Below are positions 1 through 8,958 of a stretch of 60,101 nucleotides of DNA, in pieces (the first letter of the stretch is position 1; each line of letters opens with the position of its first letter). The translations under genes were made by a program, and so were the position numbers. Under the pieces are notes generated by a model that saw nothing but the letters and a program-made list of their open reading frames with translations, did not search any database and was not told the origin of the DNA. Origin of the DNA: Rhodobacter sp. (GTDB lineage Bacteria > Pseudomonadota > Alphaproteobacteria > Rhodobacterales > Rhodobacteraceae); contig JAIXXB010000032.1 in the NCBI GenBank assembly GCA_027490955.1, positions 1 to 60,101 of the forward strand, read 5' to 3'.

Positions 1-2
1 CA

Positions 3-524
3 CCTGCAGCGCCTGTGGCCTCATCCACGATGAACGCCGCGACGGGGGTGATCACGACGACGGGCACGGCCGAGCCGGGATCGGTTGTGACAGTGACCTT
101 CCCCAGCGGGGCCACGGCGACGGCCACAGCCAATGCCGTGACGGGGGCCTTCAGCATCACCTCGCCCGCGGGCCAGCCTTCGGGCAATGTCGTGACCACG
201 GCGCGGGATGCGGCGGGCAACACCTCGCCCGCAGATACCGATGCGATCACCGACAATAACCCACCCGCAGCGCCTGTGGCCTCATCCACGATGAACGCCG
301 CGACGGGGGTGATCACCACCACGGGCACGGCAGAGCCGGGATCGGTTGTGACAGTGACCTTCCCCAGCGGGGCTACGGCGACAGCCACGGCCAATGCCGT
401 GACGGGGGCGTTCAGCATCACCTCGCCCGCGGGCCAGCCTTCGGGCAATGTGGTCACCACCGCGCGGGATGCGGCGGGCAATACCTCGCCCGCAGATACG
501 GATGCGATTGTTGAAAATGTGCCG
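3..524 (+). repeat. Two tandem 261-bp Ig-module repeats
   Basis: Copies at 3-263 and 264-524 encode the same residues over about the first 78 codons. By eye about a dozen bases differ there, all at third codon positions. The last few codons diverge (ITDNN versus IVENV). More copies may lie left of the window. Confidence 0.9.
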
Positions 525-3287
525 CCCTCGGCCCCCACGATCAATGCAGGTATCACCGATCAGGCGAATACCGTCAGCGGGACGGGCGAGCCAGGTGCGA
601 CTGTGACGCTGTTCAATGGGGCCACCCAAATTGGCACAGCCACTGTGGCACCTGACGGGACCTGGTCATTGGTCACCGCGGCGCCTGTTGCCAATGGTGC
701 GGTCTTGACCGCGCGGCAAACGGATACGGCAGGCAATCAAGGCCCGCTTTCCAGCGGCGTGACCAACTTTACCGATACCGATGGCGATGGCACGGCCAAT
801 AGCACCGATACGGATGACGATGGTGATGGCATTGCCGACACAGTCGAGCAGCCAGCGCCAGTGGTGGTGACAGAAAACTTTAACGGCCTGACCCAAAACG
901 CTGAAGTCACCAGCACGGGCACGGCGTGGGTCTTTGCCACTGTTTCTGATACGGACGGCGGCGGCGGCTTGGCGAATTCTTTCTATGCGGAAAATGGGTC
1001 CTTGCAGTTCTTCCGTAATCCTGCGCAGCAGACTTTGACGCAAAACTTTGCAGGCATGTCTGGTGGAAGTACGATCAACGTCAGTATGGCAATTCGCAGC
1101 GAACTTACTGGCAATGCCGTGATCCAGATCGAATATGCGGGCATTGTTTATGCGACGATTGACACAAACTCGCCAAACGCTGTTGTGTTTTCCAATGGCG
1201 CGACGGGCAGTTGGGCGGGAAGTCCGAATATCACGACATTCGGAAATTTGGTCGTAAATCTACCAACCAACGTCACACCGAGTGGCGCGGCGGTGATACG
1301 CTACACTACGACCCAATTTAGCGCTGATGATGTTGCGATCACATCTATTCAAGTTACAACACCAACGACATCCTTCAATGCAGACGCGAATGGTGATCAA
1401 ATTGATGGATCGGATGGGATTAACGATTGGATCGATGCTGGGGCGGGCAACGATACTGTCACCTATGGGGCGGGAAATGACACCGTCTATGGCGGCGCTG
1501 GAAATGATTTGATTGCCGATCCCTTTGGCTCTGGGAATGATATGCTCTACGGGGCATCTGGGCAAGACACCATCCGCGATGCCTCTGGCTCTGACTCGGT
1601 GTTTGGAGGCACTGGAAACGATCTGCTTGATCTGACTGGCGGCGGCAATGATTTGCTGGATGGTGGGGCTGGGAACGACACAATGTATGGCGGCCTTGGC
1701 GATGATACGATTTACCTCAGCCCAGGTGATGTGATTTATGGCGGTGACGGCAGTGACCGTATCATTGTAGATCGTCGTCAATTGGATGCCAATGGTGCAA
1801 CCACGTCTAACATGACGGTGGACGGCGGCTTGGGCTCTGATACTTTGGATCTGCGCAATATTGGCAACTATACCATCACCCAAAGCGGCGGAAATGGAAC
1901 CGCCACCATATTGAACGAACTTAATATCACTACGGGTCAGACCATTACCTTTACTGGCATCGAAACCATTCTTGGCACGCCCTTTAGCGCGCCAGCAACT
2001 GGAACGATCGTGGATGGGACGGCGGGTAATGACAATATGTCGCTGGTGTATGTCGATGCAGGAGGCCAAAGGATCGATGGCACCGATGGGCCTGGCGGCG
2101 GGCCTGCGGACTGGATCTTGGCTGGTGCAGGAAATGACACCATTAATTACGGAGCAGGAAATGACACCGTCTTTGGCGGCAATGGCGACGACTCGTTCGA
2201 CGATGCCCCTGGAATTCAAAACAATGGCAATAATCTGTTGTATGGTGGCGCTGGCAACGATATTTTCCTGGACAGCCAAGGCAACGATTCTGTCTATGGC
2301 GGTGCAGGCAACGACTCGCTCGTGATGGATTCTGGCGGCCAAGATTTCCTAGATGGCGGCGATGGCAATGACACCCTTAGAGGGGTTTTCGGCGCAGATA
2401 CAATCATCATCGGCTCGGGCGATGTTGCAACCGACCAAGGCGGAGACGATCTGTTTATCGTGGACCGCACCCAGCGGGACGCGAATGGGCTATTCGTCGC
2501 CAATATGTCTGCAGATGGCGGGAGCGGAAACGACACGCTCGATCTGCGCTATGCGGGCAACCTCACCCTTACCGCAACCAACGCCACGTCTGGCACGGTG
2601 ACCTTCCTTGATGCAAATGGCAACACGACGGGCGTGACACTGACCTATAGCAACATGGAAAACATCTTGGGGGCGCCTGTCGCGAACCCCTCGAATGCGG
2701 TGAACGGCACTGCGGGGGATGATGACATGACCCGCAGAGAGGTTGCCGACATGGATGGTGACGGCATCATCAATTCGCAGGATCGAGACAGTGACGGTGA
2801 CCGCGTTTGGGATAAGTATGAGCCGACAACCGACACCGATTTAGACGGGCTGCGCGATTTCCTTGATACCGACAGCAACGGCGCAACGCCGGGCACAGAT
2901 ACCAGTTTGAACAGCCTGAGCGCAGCGCAGATCACCGCGCTGCAGGGGGGCGGAACCTATAGCAATCAGTTCATCTTGCTGAGCGACAACAACGTAACGC
3001 TGGACTTTACGCAGATTTCCAACTCGGCCTTCAGCAATGTCGAATATATCGACATGCGCGGCGGGGCGAATGCGCAGACGGTGACGCTGACCTTGTCGGA
3101 TGTTTTGGCGATGACCAATGCGCAACGCACGCTGATTATTGCGGGGGATGCGGTGGATACTGTTAATGCGCAGGGGTTTGTCGATACGCATAAGCAGCGG
3201 TCAATCGATGGGCAAATTTTCGATGTTTACGCCCTGAACGATGCGACCTTGTTGGTTGATGCCGATGTCAATGTGAACACGGTGTAA
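3..3287 (+). CDS. Secreted RTX / Ig-like repeat protein (5'-partial)
   Basis: The reading frame is open to the left window edge, so the true start is upstream and only about 1,094 C-terminal residues are visible. Two near-identical 87-residue Ig-like modules (about residues 1-174) are followed by a divergent third module. Next come a thrombospondin-3-like Asp-rich stretch (DTDGDGTANSTDTDDDGDG), two blocks of glycine/aspartate RTX nonapeptides of GGAGND type (about residues 480-590 and 700-800), a second Asp-rich linker near 920-960, and a C-terminal beta-rich tail. RTX repeats bind calcium and are typical of substrates of type I secretion, which use a C-terminal uncleaved signal. The role is likely surface adhesion or biofilm; the ligand is unknown. 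A TolC-type gene follows 1.6 kb downstream. Family assignment is firm, function is inferred. Confidence 0.9.
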   Translation, partial: PAAPVASSTMNAATGVITTTGTAEPGSVVTVTFPSGATATATANAVTGAFSITSPAGQPSGNVVTTARDAAGNTSPADTDAITDNNPPAAPVASSTMNAATGVITTTGTAEPGSVVTVTFPSGATATATANAVTGAFSITSPAGQPSGNVVTTARDAAGNTSPADTDAIVENVPPSAPTINAGITDQANTVSGTGEPGATVTLFNGATQIGTATVAPDGTWSLVTAAPVANGAVLTARQTDTAGNQGPLSSGVTNFTDTDGDGTANSTDTDDDGDGIADTVEQPAPVVVTENFNGLTQNAEVTSTGTAWVFATVSDTDGGGGLANSFYAENGSLQFFRNPAQQTLTQNFAGMSGGSTINVSMAIRSELTGNAVIQIEYAGIVYATIDTNSPNAVVFSNGATGSWAGSPNITTFGNLVVNLPTNVTPSGAAVIRYTTTQFSADDVAITSIQVTTPTTSFNADANGDQIDGSDGINDWIDAGAGNDTVTYGAGNDTVYGGAGNDLIADPFGSGNDMLYGASGQDTIRDASGSDSVFGGTGNDLLDLTGGGNDLLDGGAGNDTMYGGLGDDTIYLSPGDVIYGGDGSDRIIVDRRQLDANGATTSNMTVDGGLGSDTLDLRNIGNYTITQSGGNGTATILNELNITTGQTITFTGIETILGTPFSAPATGTIVDGTAGNDNMSLVYVDAGGQRIDGTDGPGGGPADWILAGAGNDTINYGAGNDTVFGGNGDDSFDDAPGIQNNGNNLLYGGAGNDIFLDSQGNDSVYGGAGNDSLVMDSGGQDFLDGGDGNDTLRGVFGADTIIIGSGDVATDQGGDDLFIVDRTQRDANGLFVANMSADGGSGNDTLDLRYAGNLTLTATNATSGTVTFLDANGNTTGVTLTYSNMENILGAPVANPSNAVNGTAGDDDMTRREVADMDGDGIINSQDRDSDGDRVWDKYEPTTDTDLDGLRDFLDTDSNGATPGTDTSLNSLSAAQITALQGGGTYSNQFILLSDNNVTLDFTQISNSAFSNVEYIDMRGGANAQTVTLTLSDVLAMTNAQRTLIIAGDAVDTVNAQGFVDTHKQRSIDGQIFDVYALNDATLLVDADVNVNTV

Positions 3288-3313
3288 AGGGCGCGCGGCG
3301 GTCATGCCGCATT

Positions 3314-3350
3314 GGCCCGCCCTGCGATGATGGGCGGGCCGAATATGTTT
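3314..3350 (+). terminator. Rho-independent terminator of the RTX gene
   Basis: A perfect 9-bp stem, GGCCCGCCC at 3314-3322 with GGGCGGGCC at 3332-3340, has a 9-nt loop and is followed by a short T-rich tail ending at 3350. It lies 27 bp after the RTX stop codon. Confidence 0.75.
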
Positions 3351-3376
3351 TGGGCGTGGGGCAGGTTAGGCTGACT

Positions 3377-4642
3377 ATGGCGAAATCGAAACCACCGCGC
3401 AAATCGGCAGGAACGGGGCGGCGGGATGTGCCCGCGCTGCTGGCGCAGGCGCAAGACGCGATGGCGGCGCGAAACAATGGCGCGGCCTTGAATATGCTGC
3501 GGCCCCTGATTGCATCGGGAACGCGCGATGAGCAGCTGTTTCACACCGCCGCTGTGGCTGCGCTGCGGCTGGAAAAATATGCGCTGGCGGCCAGTTTTGC
3601 CCGCCAAGCCATTGCCATGGGCCCGCAAGATTTTTCCCATTACGATGCGCTGTCGCATGCGGCGGGGGGCATGCGCGATTGGGCGACAGTGCAAAAGGCA
3701 GGGCTGCGCGCGCTGACCCTGCGCGATGGGATGGTGCCAGACCTGCCGCCTATTCATCTGCCCCTTGCTGCGCCGCAACCTGATGCGCGGCTGGATATCA
3801 TCGCCTTTTCCCTGTTTGGCGGGCAGTCAAAATATTGCGAAACGGCAATCTTGAATTGCCTAGAGCAGCCAAATCTCTACCCAAATTGGCGCTGCAGATT
3901 TTATATAGATGGCACAGTGCCGCCCATCATCGTGCAGCGTTTGCAGGCTGCGGGCGGCGAAATTGTGCCTGTTTCCCCGCCATGGGATGCATGGCCTGGC
4001 CCAATGTGGCGATTTGCGGCGCTGGACGATCCACAGGCGCGCCGCGTCATCTTCCGCGATGCAGATTCGGTGATATCGGCGCGCGAGGCAGGGGCGGTGG
4101 CCGAGTGGGTGGCGCAGGGGCAGGGTTTTCATGCCATGCGCGATGCAGGCTCGCACACCGAACTTTTGCTGGCGGGGCTATGGGGCGCAAGGGCAGGGGC
4201 ATTGCCATCGATGCAAGCGCTGATTTCGGCCTATATGCAGCAGCCTGTGCTGGATGCGCATTATGCCGACCAGTATTTTTTGCGCCATTATGTCTGGCCC
4301 TATGCGCGGCGCGATATCTTGCAACATGATTCGCTGTTTGGGTTTATGAACCCGCGCCCCTTTCCAGAGGGGCCGCATCGTGACGATTTTCATACAGGCT
4401 ATGCCGAAGGCTCGCCCTATGCGACCATATCCACCCAGCAACCCGAAGGCAGCACAGTGTATTGGTGCCTGATGGATCAACGCACCACCCCGCATAGCCC
4501 GATCTGTCGCTATCCTGCCGTTGTGGCGCAAGGCCAAGTGATTGCCCATTTACCTGCTCGCTATGCGCGCATGTTATCCAGTGGCGAGATGTCTATTTTT
4601 GTCGAACGCGCTATGCCGCACATGGATCATGGCCCCAGCTAA
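3377..4642 (+). CDS. TPR-like / glycosyltransferase-like protein
   Basis: The protein has 421 residues. The start is ATG 3377 (AGG seven bases upstream) rather than the in-frame TTG at 3350, which lies inside the terminator tail. Residues about 20-110 form alanine-rich helical repeats resembling TPRs. From about residue 130 the sequence reads like a nucleotide-sugar transferase fold: DIIAFSLFGG, a beta-alpha core, and an FRDADS motif near residue 226 resembling the DxD metal/sugar-nucleotide site. No signal peptide is seen, so a cytoplasmic location is likely. Its position between an RTX adhesin and a TolC gene suggests a role with that surface system, perhaps glycan or protein glycosylation, but the acceptor cannot be read from sequence. 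Confidence 0.6.
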   Translation: MAKSKPPRKSAGTGRRDVPALLAQAQDAMAARNNGAALNMLRPLIASGTRDEQLFHTAAVAALRLEKYALAASFARQAIAMGPQDFSHYDALSHAAGGMRDWATVQKAGLRALTLRDGMVPDLPPIHLPLAAPQPDARLDIIAFSLFGGQSKYCETAILNCLEQPNLYPNWRCRFYIDGTVPPIIVQRLQAAGGEIVPVSPPWDAWPGPMWRFAALDDPQARRVIFRDADSVISAREAGAVAEWVAQGQGFHAMRDAGSHTELLLAGLWGARAGALPSMQALISAYMQQPVLDAHYADQYFLRHYVWPYARRDILQHDSLFGFMNPRPFPEGPHRDDFHTGYAEGSPYATISTQQPEGSTVYWCLMDQRTTPHSPICRYPAVVAQGQVIAHLPARYARMLSSGEMSIFVERAMPHMDHGPS

Positions 4643-4784
4643 GCGCACGCCTTGGGCCAGTATGCATGGCAATGGTGATATTGAATGAGTTCAGACTATC
4701 CCTAGGGTGTATATTGAAAATTCCCAGTCTTCTTAAACTTGCTTGAATTTTTTAACGAAGGTCGATACACTGATGCCGCGCTGA

Positions 4785-4796
4785 TTGAATATTCAA
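4785..4796. promoter_or_regulatory. TTGAATATTCAA palindrome upstream of the TolC gene
   Basis: A perfect 12-bp palindrome lies 55 bp upstream of the tolC-type start. Related TTGAA half-motifs occur at about 4681, 4714 and 4744, spaced about three helical turns. It could be an operator; the regulator is unknown. Confidence 0.35.
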
Positions 4797-4850
4797 GCGG
4801 CGTTCATGCGAATAGAAAACGACCCTAATAATAGGGCGAAGTGAGCAGTG

Positions 4851-6263
4851 ATGACACAGATGACCAATACTGCCCTGCCCGTAGGGGTTGTTTTTGCTGC
4901 GCGCAAAGATAATCGGCTGCGCCCGCTTTGGATTGTTTGCGCCTGTCTGCTATCTGCAACTGCTGCTTGCCAGAAATTCACAGCCGTAACAGGCTCTGGT
5001 GCAGCGGTGGAGGTGATGCAAGGCAACGGCTCTGCTGGGCCAGAAAAACTAAGCGAAATCAAAACAAATCCGCTGCCCCTAACCGATGCTGTGCGTTTGG
5101 GGGTATTGAAATCGAATGGCGTGGCCCTTGCCCAAATCGCCCGCGCGAAAAGCGAAACCGAAATCAAAGTTTCGCAAGCGGCCTATTGGCCAGAAGTCTT
5201 CGTCGGACTCTCGCCATCTGGGGCAGATGGAACGATTGCAGCGGCAAGCGCGGGCGTGCGCTATACGCTATTTGCATTTGGCGCGCGTGCGGCGCAGGTC
5301 AATGCCAGCAAAGCGCAGCAAAAAGCCGCCGAAAGCGATGTGATTAACGCCACCAATGCCTCTGTTGCGATGGTATTGGAAAAATACATCAATGTATCGG
5401 TGAATGAGGCCATCGCTGTGGCTGCCCGTGAATACTCAGGGCGCATTGACGATTTGGGCGCATCGATTGAATCGCGCGTAAACAGCGGCGCGTCATCGCC
5501 TGCGGATTTGAACGAAATCAAAGTTGGGGCGCTGCGCGCCGAAGCGGCGGTTTTGAATGCGGATGCAGACAGCGCCAATGCCAAGGTCGAATTGATGTCA
5601 GTGACGGGCCTTGCCCCGCAATCCGTGCAATCGGCGCAAAGCCTGCAAGGGTTACTGGCCCTTGGCGAAGGTGATCAGACGAAGACGCCAGATTTTGCGC
5701 AATTCCCGCAAATTCGCGCGCTGGATCAAACGGTCTTGGCGGCCGAAGCGCAGCTAAAGGCGGCGAAATCGGGCAGAATCCCGCGTGTCAACCTAGAGGC
5801 CAGCGCAGGGTTTGACATCACCAACAGCGGGGCCACCACGGAAGCAGGCACGCGTTTTGGGCCAAGCATTTCCAACGTCTTTGGCCTTGGCGGCGGCAAT
5901 GCAGCAAGGGTCAGCGGGGCTTTGCTGGACGTGACCGCCGCACAAACGAGGCGCGCCGAAGAATTGCGGCGTTTGAACGAACTGTATCTTCTGGCGCAAA
6001 ATGATATTTCCCGTGCAATCAGCAATGAAAGCAAAAGGCGCGCGATTTATGATGAAACCGCCAAAATGCTGGACATCTTTACGGCGGAATATCAGGGCGG
6101 CTCGCGTGATTTGTCCGAGGTGGTCAGCGTGCAAGATCGACTGTTCCAAGGCCGTGTTGACGCACTGAACGCCATGCGAGATTTGCTTTTGGCCAAGATG
6201 CGGTTCTTGATCGCAACCAACCAATTGGCTGACCGAGTCTACCAAAAGCCCAATGTTCAATAA
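4851..6263 (+). CDS. TolC-family outer-membrane efflux/secretion protein
   Basis: The protein has about 470 residues, the usual TolC size. An N-terminal hydrophobic segment ends in TAAC at residue 40, possibly a lipoprotein-type cleavage site. The rest is long amphipathic alpha-helix with the two OEP-type repeats (for example LTDAVRLGVLKSNGVALAQI and later RIPRVNLEASAGF). Such proteins form the outer-membrane tunnel for type I secretion. Two RTX proteins flank it and probably are its cargo, although the inner-membrane ABC ATPase and membrane-fusion protein are not in the window. GTG 4848 directly precedes ATG 4851 and could also be used. The gene is convergent with the metalloprotease, separated by only 15 bp. 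Confidence 0.85.
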   Translation: MTQMTNTALPVGVVFAARKDNRLRPLWIVCACLLSATAACQKFTAVTGSGAAVEVMQGNGSAGPEKLSEIKTNPLPLTDAVRLGVLKSNGVALAQIARAKSETEIKVSQAAYWPEVFVGLSPSGADGTIAAASAGVRYTLFAFGARAAQVNASKAQQKAAESDVINATNASVAMVLEKYINVSVNEAIAVAAREYSGRIDDLGASIESRVNSGASSPADLNEIKVGALRAEAAVLNADADSANAKVELMSVTGLAPQSVQSAQSLQGLLALGEGDQTKTPDFAQFPQIRALDQTVLAAEAQLKAAKSGRIPRVNLEASAGFDITNSGATTEAGTRFGPSISNVFGLGGGNAARVSGALLDVTAAQTRRAEELRRLNELYLLAQNDISRAISNESKRRAIYDETAKMLDIFTAEYQGGSRDLSEVVSVQDRLFQGRVDALNAMRDLLLAKMRFLIATNQLADRVYQKPNVQ

Positions 6264-6278
6264 CCCGCGGCGTGCCCG

Positions 6279-8129
6279 CTAGAGAATGAAATCCCACGCG
6301 GTAAAATTGTGCAGCCCCATGACCTTGATGACCGCTTCGGCGGATCGGTCTGAGTCATTGTCCAAGTAAATCAACGTATGATCATTGGCCGTGCCTGCTT
6401 TGTTGACCTTTTGAAACCGCACTTCGCCATCTGGCATTTTGCCAAATGAAGATTTGCCACGGAAGAGAAAAGCATCATCACTGCCCAAGCTTACGCTTGC
6501 ATCAATCGCTGAAAGATCGATTTTATCCTGCCCCCGCGTAAAGCCAAAAATCACATCGCAATTGCGCGTGCTGGTGGACAAATCCTGTGTCGATTTGAAA
6601 CAGAACGTGTCGTTACCAAATCCGCCATACAAAGCGTCTTTCCCCTCACCACCTGTGATGACATCATCACCCGCGCCGCCGTCCAGCGTGTCGTTGCCGC
6701 CCCCGCCAGTTAGCTCGTTATTCGCCGCATTGCCGATAAGCCTGTCATGACCGCTGCCAGAAATCGCGTTTTCGATCACTACTCCGCGCGCGATTCCCAA
6801 ATTATGTCGCCCGCCTAAAACCGAGGACAGGGATTCACTGACCAAAGAGATCACTTGCGCGGCATTGGTTGCGCTGAAATCCAGAGTATCTGTGCCGCCC
6901 GTATCAAACACTGTCATCGCCATCAGCATGCCAGACAAGGTCGCCGCATTATCGAGCGCAGCATTTCCTGTGTTGCCGTTAAAGCCATAGGTTGTATTGC
7001 CCGAAAAGGTGTTTGATGACCTGCCGTAAAGGTATTGCATCGCAATGATATCGGCGATCATTGGGCTGTACATGTCCTGAAAGTAGGCATCGACATAGCT
7101 GTTTTGCGAGTCGTTTATGTCGTCGCCATAAGCCTGCATGTAGGACATGATCGACCATGCCAAGGAATCGTTCACATAAAAATTGCTGGTGCCGTAATCC
7201 GCACTTCCGTTATAGTTGCCACCATGGGCTAGGCCCAAAGCATGGCCAATTTCGTGCAGATAGGTTTCGAAGGAATAGGTGTTTAGGCCGTTGTCAGGCG
7301 CAATCCAACCTGTGCCAATATTGACAAAGGCAGAGGTCAATTTCGTCCCATCGTCGAAGGTTTGTGCATAGGCCGAATAGGTATCCGCGTCATCAAAGGT
7401 GATCTCTGCGGCCCCTGTAACAACGGCGAAGTCAAACCCCAAATAGTCTGACCATACTGCCAAGGCGGCTGTGGCAAAGCTTTTGCCCTTGTCAGTCAAG
7501 CCCGAAATGTTGACGGATATGCTGTTATCTGCGACATCAAATCCAAGGGCTTCGGTTGATCCAAAATACGCATTGCCGTTGTTGACCAATTGCCATGCGA
7601 TTTCATCGACAGTTAACACTGGCATGGCACCCGCTACATCTGCCGTGACCGACAACAAATAACTGCCTGTTTGTGCCGCAAAAGCATCGGCCTCGATATA
7701 GAACCTGCCTGTTGCGTTCGCAGTAAAGGACATTGCCGCGTCTCGTTCATGCGTTCCACTGCCAGAGGTGAAACCATCATCATTCGACGCAATGATTGTT
7801 CCCGCCCCATTTCTAAGTCGCATCAAAGGATCAGACAGAAACTGTGTCCCAAATCCCAGCAGGCGTAAATCGTAGGTTTGCCCTGCCACCAGATCAACCG
7901 CATACCAATCGGCATCAGACCCATTAAAAATAGACCCTAGGGCTGATTGTCCAACGCGAATTTGGTATGCCGTTGCCGAAGTTGCAGCTGCATCAACCGA
8001 TTCAGTGACCAATCCATCGCCCGACCAAATTGCGTTGTTGGTGATTGCAGAGGGGGTTCTGGCCTCGGTATGAACAAGGCTGCCCGCTAAAGGATTGCTT
8101 GGGTCGCGCTGCGCGCAGATAAAGCACAT
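6279..8129 (-). CDS. Serralysin-like RTX metalloprotease (M10 type)
   Basis: The protein has 616 residues. The zinc site HEIGHALGLAH (HExxHxxGxxH, near residue 290) and the Met-turn SIMSYM (near 328) define a metzincin. Upstream is a pre-peptidase C-terminal (PPC)-like beta domain (ADWYAVDLVAGQ, DPLMRLRNGAG, about residues 60-165). Downstream are RTX calcium repeats (GGGGNDTLDGGAGDD, about 465-505) and a short serralysin C-terminal region ending in DFIL. Serralysins are secreted by type I machinery as calcium-stabilised zymogens. There is no Sec signal. The N-terminus MCFIC carries a CxxC that I recall from other rhodobacteral M10 proteins; its role is unknown. An AGGGA ribosome site precedes ATG 8129. 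The neighbouring TolC-type gene is the likely exporter. Confidence 0.92.
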   Translation of the reverse strand: MCFICAQRDPSNPLAGSLVHTEARTPSAITNNAIWSGDGLVTESVDAAATSATAYQIRVGQSALGSIFNGSDADWYAVDLVAGQTYDLRLLGFGTQFLSDPLMRLRNGAGTIIASNDDGFTSGSGTHERDAAMSFTANATGRFYIEADAFAAQTGSYLLSVTADVAGAMPVLTVDEIAWQLVNNGNAYFGSTEALGFDVADNSISVNISGLTDKGKSFATAALAVWSDYLGFDFAVVTGAAEITFDDADTYSAYAQTFDDGTKLTSAFVNIGTGWIAPDNGLNTYSFETYLHEIGHALGLAHGGNYNGSADYGTSNFYVNDSLAWSIMSYMQAYGDDINDSQNSYVDAYFQDMYSPMIADIIAMQYLYGRSSNTFSGNTTYGFNGNTGNAALDNAATLSGMLMAMTVFDTGGTDTLDFSATNAAQVISLVSESLSSVLGGRHNLGIARGVVIENAISGSGHDRLIGNAANNELTGGGGNDTLDGGAGDDVITGGEGKDALYGGFGNDTFCFKSTQDLSTSTRNCDVIFGFTRGQDKIDLSAIDASVSLGSDDAFLFRGKSSFGKMPDGEVRFQKVNKAGTANDHTLIYLDNDSDRSAEAVIKVMGLHNFTAWDFIL

Positions 8130-8958
8130 TGGAGGTTCCCTAATGAATGTGATGAAATGTCCGCAGCGCTTGGCACTGGGGTTTTCTGAAAAAAGATTTG
8201 GATAAATTCATTCTGCAGGGCCAGATCAGGCCCTTGGTCAAAAAAGCGGGTGTTCAGGGGTGCGATGGCGCAAACTTTTCCATCTGCAAAAATCCATACC
8301 CCGGTGCGCCCTGCGCTTTTGGTGTTGCCCGAACTGGCCATGACTTGCAGGGCTACAGGGGCATATGGCGGCACAGCCATTTGGGCGAGGGCGCGGCGCA
8401 TACTAAAGCATCACTGCTGCTGCCAAGGCCCATACTGCACCATGCCGCGCAGCGAGGCTTGATCTGGCTATGGCCAATTGGAGATCGCAGCACATTCGCG
8501 TCATCACTTCCCCACAGCGCGTTATGGTTAACGCTAGGCCTCTCGGCGGCTGCACACAAGTCTTAATCTGATACGGGTCGTATCAGTTCCCGCTGTTGCG
8601 GCGTGGCATCGGTTTTGGCAAGCACATTAGCAGGCAGGTGGCGCGGTTGGGCCTGTTTCATTTTTCCAAGGCGTGGATGCAAATTGCGGTGCGCAGGGGA
8701 GGACTGCGCGGCCCATCGTGGCGCGCAGTGTAACGCCAACCTTCGCCCAAGGCGGCCTTGGCGGCGCAGGTTTTGCCCCTGAGTGCGGCGCGCCTTTGCC
8801 CCCTACTGATCATTAATTGCCCCATGCGCTGCGCTTATGCGCCCCAGTTTGATAGAAATGTATATCTTTTTGTTTGAATCAGATTTGCGCCCTTTCCCAC
8901 AACTTGTCACTTTGCAAGAGCAGATGAGAAAAACATCTCTGTTTTCTGGGAGGAAATC
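8130..8958. other. 829-bp stretch without a convincing gene
   Basis: Open frames here are short, mutually overlapping and lack both good ribosome sites and family signatures. A minus-strand frame at 8087-8401 (containing RTGVWIFADGK) reads somewhat protein-like but overlaps the protease start and could be a decayed gene. The stretch holds a perfect inverted repeat at 8568-8586 and an ATGGTTAA half-site near 8524. The promoter of the downstream polyol operon must lie toward 8840-8950. Confidence 0.5.
8568..8586. promoter_or_regulatory. Perfect 8-bp inverted repeat, probable operator
   Basis: CTGATACG-GGT-CGTATCAG is a perfect dyad with a 3-bp spacer, typical of a dimeric repressor site. It lies 372 bp upstream of the polyol-binding-protein gene and 438 bp from the protease start, in otherwise gene-free DNA. 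The cognate regulator is not identified. Confidence 0.5.

Noticed and set aside
3-524. CRISPR-like array
   Set aside because: The two long repeats are in frame and adjacent without spacers; they encode Ig-like modules.
1260-2342. 360-codon open frame antisense to the RTX repeats
   Set aside because: Artefact of repetitive Gly/Asp codons read backwards; the plus strand has obvious RTX repeats.
8087-8401. Minus-strand frame with RTGVWIFADGK as a possible gene
   Set aside because: It overlaps the protease start and has no convincing ribosome site; kept only as a possible decayed gene.
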